Assembly (NCBI GenBank): GCA_029287555.1 | Contig: JARFQX010000186.1 | Span: forward strand, 1-17,547 | Length of the DNA stretch: 17,547 nucleotides | Direction: 5' to 3' | DNA from: Rubripirellula sp. | GTDB taxonomy: Bacteria; Planctomycetota; Planctomycetia; Pirellulales; Pirellulaceae | Shown here: piece after piece, positions 14,649-17,547 of the stretch | Position numbering within the stretch: the stretch's first letter is position 1 | Layout of the letters: each line of letters starts with the position of its first letter | Notes under the pieces: model-generated | What the model saw: the letters and a program-made list of their open reading frames with translations, nothing else | What the model was told of the DNA's origin: nothing | The model's database searches: none | Position numbers and translations under genes: made by a program

Positions 14649-15932
14649 TTATCCGTCGAAACGGCTAAGGCAAAGCGTCACGTTCTGGCCGCCGAAGCCA
14701 AAACTGTTGTTCAGTGCATGGCGGACCACGGCCTCCCGGGCCTGGTTGGGAACGTAATCGAGATCACACTCGGGATCGGGATTCTCGTAGTTGATCGTCG
14801 GGGGAAGGACGGAATCCCTGATTGACAGCAGACAGACAATCATTTCCGTCACGCCGGCGGCGGCGATCAAGTGTCCCATCATGCTTTTCGTGCTGCTAAC
14901 CGGGACCTTGGCTGCGTTCTCGCCGAAAACCTCTTTGCAGGCCTTCGTCTCGACTTTGTCATTGACCGTCGTGCTCGTCCCATGCGCGTTCACGTAGTCG
15001 ACCTCGGCCGGCGATAAACCCGCGTCGGCAATTGCCATCCGCATCGCGGCGATGCCACCGTGGCCATCCGGTGGGATATCGGTGATGCGGTACGCATCGG
15101 CGGTGGTCCCGTAGCCAGCGACTTCGCCGTAGATCTTCGCACCGCGTTCCTCGGCTGCTTCCAACTCCTCCAGAATCACCATGGCCGATCCTTCGCCAAG
15201 CACAAAGCCATTGCGAAGCCGATCGAAGGGGCGGCTGGCTTTGGTGGGTTCATCGTTGCGTTCGCTAAGTGCCGTGAGCAGGTTGAACCCGGTGACGCCG
15301 AACGGGTGAATCATGCTGTGCGTACCGCCGGCAAGCATGACATCCGCATCGCCGCGGCGAATCATCTCGGTCGCCTCGCCGACCGCTTGGCTGCTCGCTG
15401 CGCACGCGGTGAGGCAATTCGAATTCGGGCCTTGGGCATTGAACATCGTGGCCAGGTGAGCCGCGGGCATGTTCGGTTCCTGCTCCAGTTCAACCGCTGG
15501 GTCGAGAAGTTCGAGTCCGGCCGCGATGAACTTCGAGGCATCGTACTGGCCATCGGCGAGCGCGGCCGACATCATTTTGCTGAACGTCAGGAAGTCTTGA
15601 TTCCCTTCGCCACTTCCCAGGTAAACGCCGAACCGCGTCGGGTCGCCTATGGAATCGAGGACCTGGCTATCGGCGATCGCTTGTTTGGCAGCACCGGCCG
15701 CAAACTTCGTGTGTCTACCCCGATTCTTCCATTGATCGGCTGGCTCCCCGCATTGAGTGATGTCCCAATTCTTGACTTCCGCACTGATCTGGGTCGGAAA
15801 GCCGCGGGCGTCAAACAACGTGGTTCGAGCCACACCACTTTTGCCTTCCTTGAGTCCAGACCAGACCGTTTCGGGATCGTGACCCATGGGGTTGATCATG
15901 CCGATTCCGGTAACGACGACACGGCGACGCAT
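14649..15932 (-). CDS. beta-ketoacyl-[acyl carrier protein] synthase, FabF-type
   Basis: 427 residues. It catalyses the Claisen condensation that extends acyl-ACP by two carbons. The Cys-His-His triad with its lysine is complete: TACAASSQ (C177), NAHGTSTTVND (H317), TKSMMGH (K349, H354). The N-terminus RRRVVVTGIGMINPMG is standard. Between GSGEG (~109) and the active site the segment 113-165 is longer than in E. coli FabF, which may reshape the acyl pocket. It is probably cytoplasmic. It lies 58 bases after the second hot-dog gene and 22 bases before the zinc-ligand gene in a run of five leftward genes. No fabD, fabG or fabI lies beside it, so it relies on core enzymes or genes outside the window. 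Confidence 0.93.
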   Translation of the reverse strand: MRRRVVVTGIGMINPMGHDPETVWSGLKEGKSGVARTTLFDARGFPTQISAEVKNWDITQCGEPADQWKNRGRHTKFAAGAAKQAIADSQVLDSIGDPTRFGVYLGSGEGNQDFLTFSKMMSAALADGQYDASKFIAAGLELLDPAVELEQEPNMPAAHLATMFNAQGPNSNCLTACAASSQAVGEATEMIRRGDADVMLAGGTHSMIHPFGVTGFNLLTALSERNDEPTKASRPFDRLRNGFVLGEGSAMVILEELEAAEERGAKIYGEVAGYGTTADAYRITDIPPDGHGGIAAMRMAIADAGLSPAEVDYVNAHGTSTTVNDKVETKACKEVFGENAAKVPVSSTKSMMGHLIAAAGVTEMIVCLLSIRDSVLPPTINYENPDPECDLDYVPNQAREAVVRHALNNSFGFGGQNVTLCLSRFDG

Positions 15933-15990
15933 GGGGAAGTTCTCTTTGCGAGATGGGGAAAGCGGAGAGAGCGAAAAAGCCAGTAGGTTT

Positions 15991-16509
15991 CTAATCCGCC
16001 GCCAACAAAGCCGGATAGTCGGAAATCGGATTCCTGTCGGAGTCGACCGCCACGTTAAAGAAATTCATGGCCCGCAACATCGATCGCAAGTCCACGGGTC
16101 GGAACAACGGGCCATCGGTAAAACGTCCCTCTTCCAGGAAAGCGAACATCAGACCGATTTCGGCTTGCAGCTTGCCCTCGCAATGGCTCTTGCCGACGAC
16201 CGTCGCACCCACGTCCTGCACGCTATCGAGATGAACCTCGTAGCAGAGCTGGTCACCCGGGCGGGCGGGTTGGTGGAACTTCGACTTGCCGACCTTCGCC
16301 AGCACGACATGCTTCTCGAACGAAAAATGCTCGGCTACCAAGATCCCACCAAGCTGGGCCATGCCTTCGATGATCAGCGTCGGGGGATACATCGGGTAAC
16401 CCGGACAATATTCATCCAAGACCTCCTCGCCCAGGGTCACATTTTTGACACCGCAGGCGTGGCTGCCGCTTGAGAATTCAGTAAAGCGGTCGATCCAAAT
16501 CCAGCGCAT
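15991..16509 (-). CDS. hot-dog fold protein, FabZ-like, without the catalytic histidine
   Basis: 172 residues from the ATG at 16509 (MRWIWIDRF); a longer frame beginning inside the carrier gene is less likely. The FabZ-type helix is recognisable as EYCPGYPMYPPTLIIEGMAQLGG. In FabZ the motif is DHFPG.P.MPG....E.MAQ. Here the catalytic His position is Y34, while the second catalytic residue E48 is kept, and the MPG motif reads YPP. The rest (KVGKSKFHQPARPGDQLCYEV) keeps the family fold. The substitution predicts a non-catalytic or altered dehydratase, possibly the partner of the intact FabZ-type protein encoded two genes upstream (mycobacterial HadA/HadB dehydratases work as unequal hot-dog pairs). 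It could also be a thioesterase-like or binding subunit. Its neighbours are the carrier protein (44-base gap) and the synthase. Confidence 0.8.
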   Translation of the reverse strand: MRWIWIDRFTEFSSGSHACGVKNVTLGEEVLDEYCPGYPMYPPTLIIEGMAQLGGILVAEHFSFEKHVVLAKVGKSKFHQPARPGDQLCYEVHLDSVQDVGATVVGKSHCEGKLQAEIGLMFAFLEEGRFTDGPLFRPVDLRSMLRAMNFFNVAVDSDRNPISDYPALLAAD

Positions 16510-16553
16510 TGATCGGCACGGCCAGTGGGGAACAGGATCAAGCCAGGCTGTTT

Positions 16554-16940
16554 CTAGCCGAGCTTGCTTTTGACATAGCTGCACAGGTCGCGAACGGTCA
16601 AAAGGTTTCCAAAGTCTTGAACCCGAGGGTTCTTTTCAAACTCCGACAAATCAGCCCAGGGCATCCGCCGCTTTAACTCCGCCATGCCCTCGGCGGTCAC
16701 CACTCCGTCCTGGACGTATTGACTGTTTGTCAGGATGTCTTCGGGCGAAAGTTCTTCCCGCGGGATGGTGATGTCGAATGCTTTCTCGAGCTTGAAAACA
16801 ATATCGAGGAAGTCGATCGATTCGGCGCCAAGGTCCCCGACCAAGGTTGCGTCTTCCGTGACTTCGTCATCATCAACGCCCAAGGCATCAACAAGTGCCT
16901 CTTGAACCTTCGCAAAAATGTCTTCTTCGGCAAGTGCCAT
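16554..16940 (-). CDS. acyl carrier protein, elongated form
   Basis: 128 residues, compared with about 78 for ordinary ACP. The phosphopantetheine site is intact in GDLGAESIDFLDIV (S41). Helices I and II (residues ~7-60) are standard. The last helix is recognisable as LTVRDLCSYVKSKLG. Between them, where helix III normally sits, there are ~42 residues (~68-112, from DILTNSQYV to RVQDFGNL) that are not in E. coli ACP. AAGGA 7 bases upstream supports the ATG. It lies between the FabZ-type protein and the second hot-dog gene (48- and 44-base gaps), so it is probably their dedicated carrier. Confidence 0.92.
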   Translation of the reverse strand: MALAEEDIFAKVQEALVDALGVDDDEVTEDATLVGDLGAESIDFLDIVFKLEKAFDITIPREELSPEDILTNSQYVQDGVVTAEGMAELKRRMPWADLSEFEKNPRVQDFGNLLTVRDLCSYVKSKLG

Positions 16941-16947
16941 GGGTGAA

Positions 16948-16952
16948 TCCTT
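16948..16952 (-). promoter_or_regulatory. ribosome binding site of the carrier protein gene
   Basis: AAGGA on the minus strand, 7 bases upstream of the ATG. Confidence 0.5.
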
Positions 16953-16988
16953 CTCGGATGTCTTAGTGAAATGGGATAAGTGTTTTGT

Positions 16989-17477
16989 TCAAGACGAACT
17001 CGTGGCGGTCGCGATGTCACCGAAGAGCTCGTGAAACTGTTGCTGACAAAGCGATCGAACCTGCTCGTCCGTTTCGAGCCAGGCCGGTTCGTGGGTCTCA
17101 CAACGTTCCAAAACCAACCGCGCCGAAACGGTGACGCGGCCTTGTTTGGAAGCCGTGGCTTTGACGGTGGTTTGGCTTCCCTCCTCCTTCACCGCTTCAA
17201 CCGAAATCTCAAGCGTTTCCCCGGGGCTGAGAAAGTCGCCAAACTTGACACTGCGGGCTTCCCGAAGCAAGACCAGTGGAGCCTGGAATTGATCCCCGGT
17301 TCGGATCATCCAAACTGCCGCCTGATGCAAGGCTTCAAGCATCATGACCCCCGGCATCACGGGGAACCGCGGAAAATGGTCCTTCAGGTAGTCTTCGTCC
17401 GCACGCAAGGTCCGTTCCGCCGTCAGTCGCTTGCCGGGCTCGAGCGACGTGATTTTATCGAGTTGACAGTATTTCAT
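16989..17477 (-). CDS. 3-hydroxyacyl-[acyl carrier protein] dehydratase, FabZ-type
   Basis: 162 residues. It removes water from 3-hydroxyacyl-ACP to give trans-2-enoyl-ACP. The active-site signature is complete: DHFPRFPVMPGVMMLEALHQAA, with H34 and E48 as the catalytic pair. The rest (REARSVKFGDFLSPGETLEI) fits the hot-dog fold. It is the first visible gene of the leftward run and is followed 48 bases later by the carrier protein. No clear ribosome binding site precedes the ATG; instead one upstream frame runs into it with an ATGA overlap (TGA at 17476-17474), so the gene may be translationally coupled to a gene that lies mostly outside the window. Confidence 0.92.
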   Translation of the reverse strand: MKYCQLDKITSLEPGKRLTAERTLRADEDYLKDHFPRFPVMPGVMMLEALHQAAVWMIRTGDQFQAPLVLLREARSVKFGDFLSPGETLEISVEAVKEEGSQTTVKATASKQGRVTVSARLVLERCETHEPAWLETDEQVRSLCQQQFHELFGDIATATSSS

Positions 17478-17547
17478 CTGCGCGGGATTTCATCTGCCCG
17501 GGGACGACTTGGGATCGAGCCCAGCGAGGGGTCGTGGTTGTTTTGAC
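17478..17547. other. right edge, probable 3' end of an upstream leftward gene
   Basis: Two minus-strand frames are open to the edge: one stops at 17490-17492, the other at 17474-17476 with an ATGA overlap on the dehydratase start. Neither is recognisable. Either may be the tail of a gene of the same operon. Confidence 0.3.

Noticed and set aside
15060..15986. 308-residue plus-strand open frame
   Set aside because: Antisense to the ketoacyl synthase, which has complete catalytic residues.
17455..17493. 12-codon upstream frame (from ATG at 17493) as a leader peptide
   Set aside because: It is short, has no ribosome binding site, and its first codons come from a GCAGATGAAAT direct repeat that also includes the true start.
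16980..17546. 188-residue plus-strand open frame
   Set aside because: It is antisense to the dehydratase gene, whose active-site motif is unmistakable; the frame has no recognisable motif.

Overview
The window looks like a chromosomal segment of a planctomycete, most probably of the Pirellulales/Rhodopirellula type. This rests on family recognition, not on a database search. The pointers are a long membrane-anchored kinase-like protein with a planctomycete-style N-terminal segment, an HD-GYP protein with a planctomycete-style N-terminal domain, a DUF1080 (3-keto-disaccharide hydrolase) protein, a Wza-like export protein with a duplicated polysaccharide-export motif, and an elongated acyl carrier protein. 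The sequence is moderately GC-rich. I see no rRNA, tRNA, CRISPR array, insertion sequence or phage gene.

Layout. (1) 215-3349 (+): large transmembrane pseudokinase, followed by a 280-base gap with imperfect repeats. (2) 3635-5016 (+): HD-GYP phosphodiesterase-like protein overlapping a PilZ protein, a probable cyclic-di-GMP module. A 15-bp tandem repeat sits at the end of the PilZ gene. (3) 5076-6803 (-): hemB followed 3 nt later by a small SAM methyltransferase gene. (4) 7146-7922 (+): secreted DUF1080 protein, divergent from hemB. (5) 8347-12082 (+): a secreted low-complexity/TPR protein and a Wza-like polysaccharide export protein, a probable pair for exopolysaccharide secretion. (6) 12179-13513 (-): metallo-beta-lactamase/beta-CASP nuclease, convergent with the export gene and separated by hairpins. 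(7) 13825-14148 (+): small conserved-looking protein, followed by a heptanucleotide tandem repeat. (8) 14216-17477 (-): a five-gene run transcribed leftward, with a FabZ-type dehydratase, an elongated acyl carrier protein, a second hot-dog protein lacking the catalytic histidine, a FabF-type ketoacyl synthase, and a small zinc-ligand protein resembling anti-sigma factors.

How the parts may work together. Region 8 is the best candidate for a distinctive system. It reads as a dedicated acyl-chain elongation/dehydration unit with its own carrier protein and an apparently specialised pair of hot-dog subunits, with a possible regulator at the end. Regions 2 and 5 would suit surface attachment and exopolysaccharide control, but nothing in the sequence links them directly. 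Regions 1 and 3-7 look like ordinary planctomycete chromosome with lineage-specific proteins.
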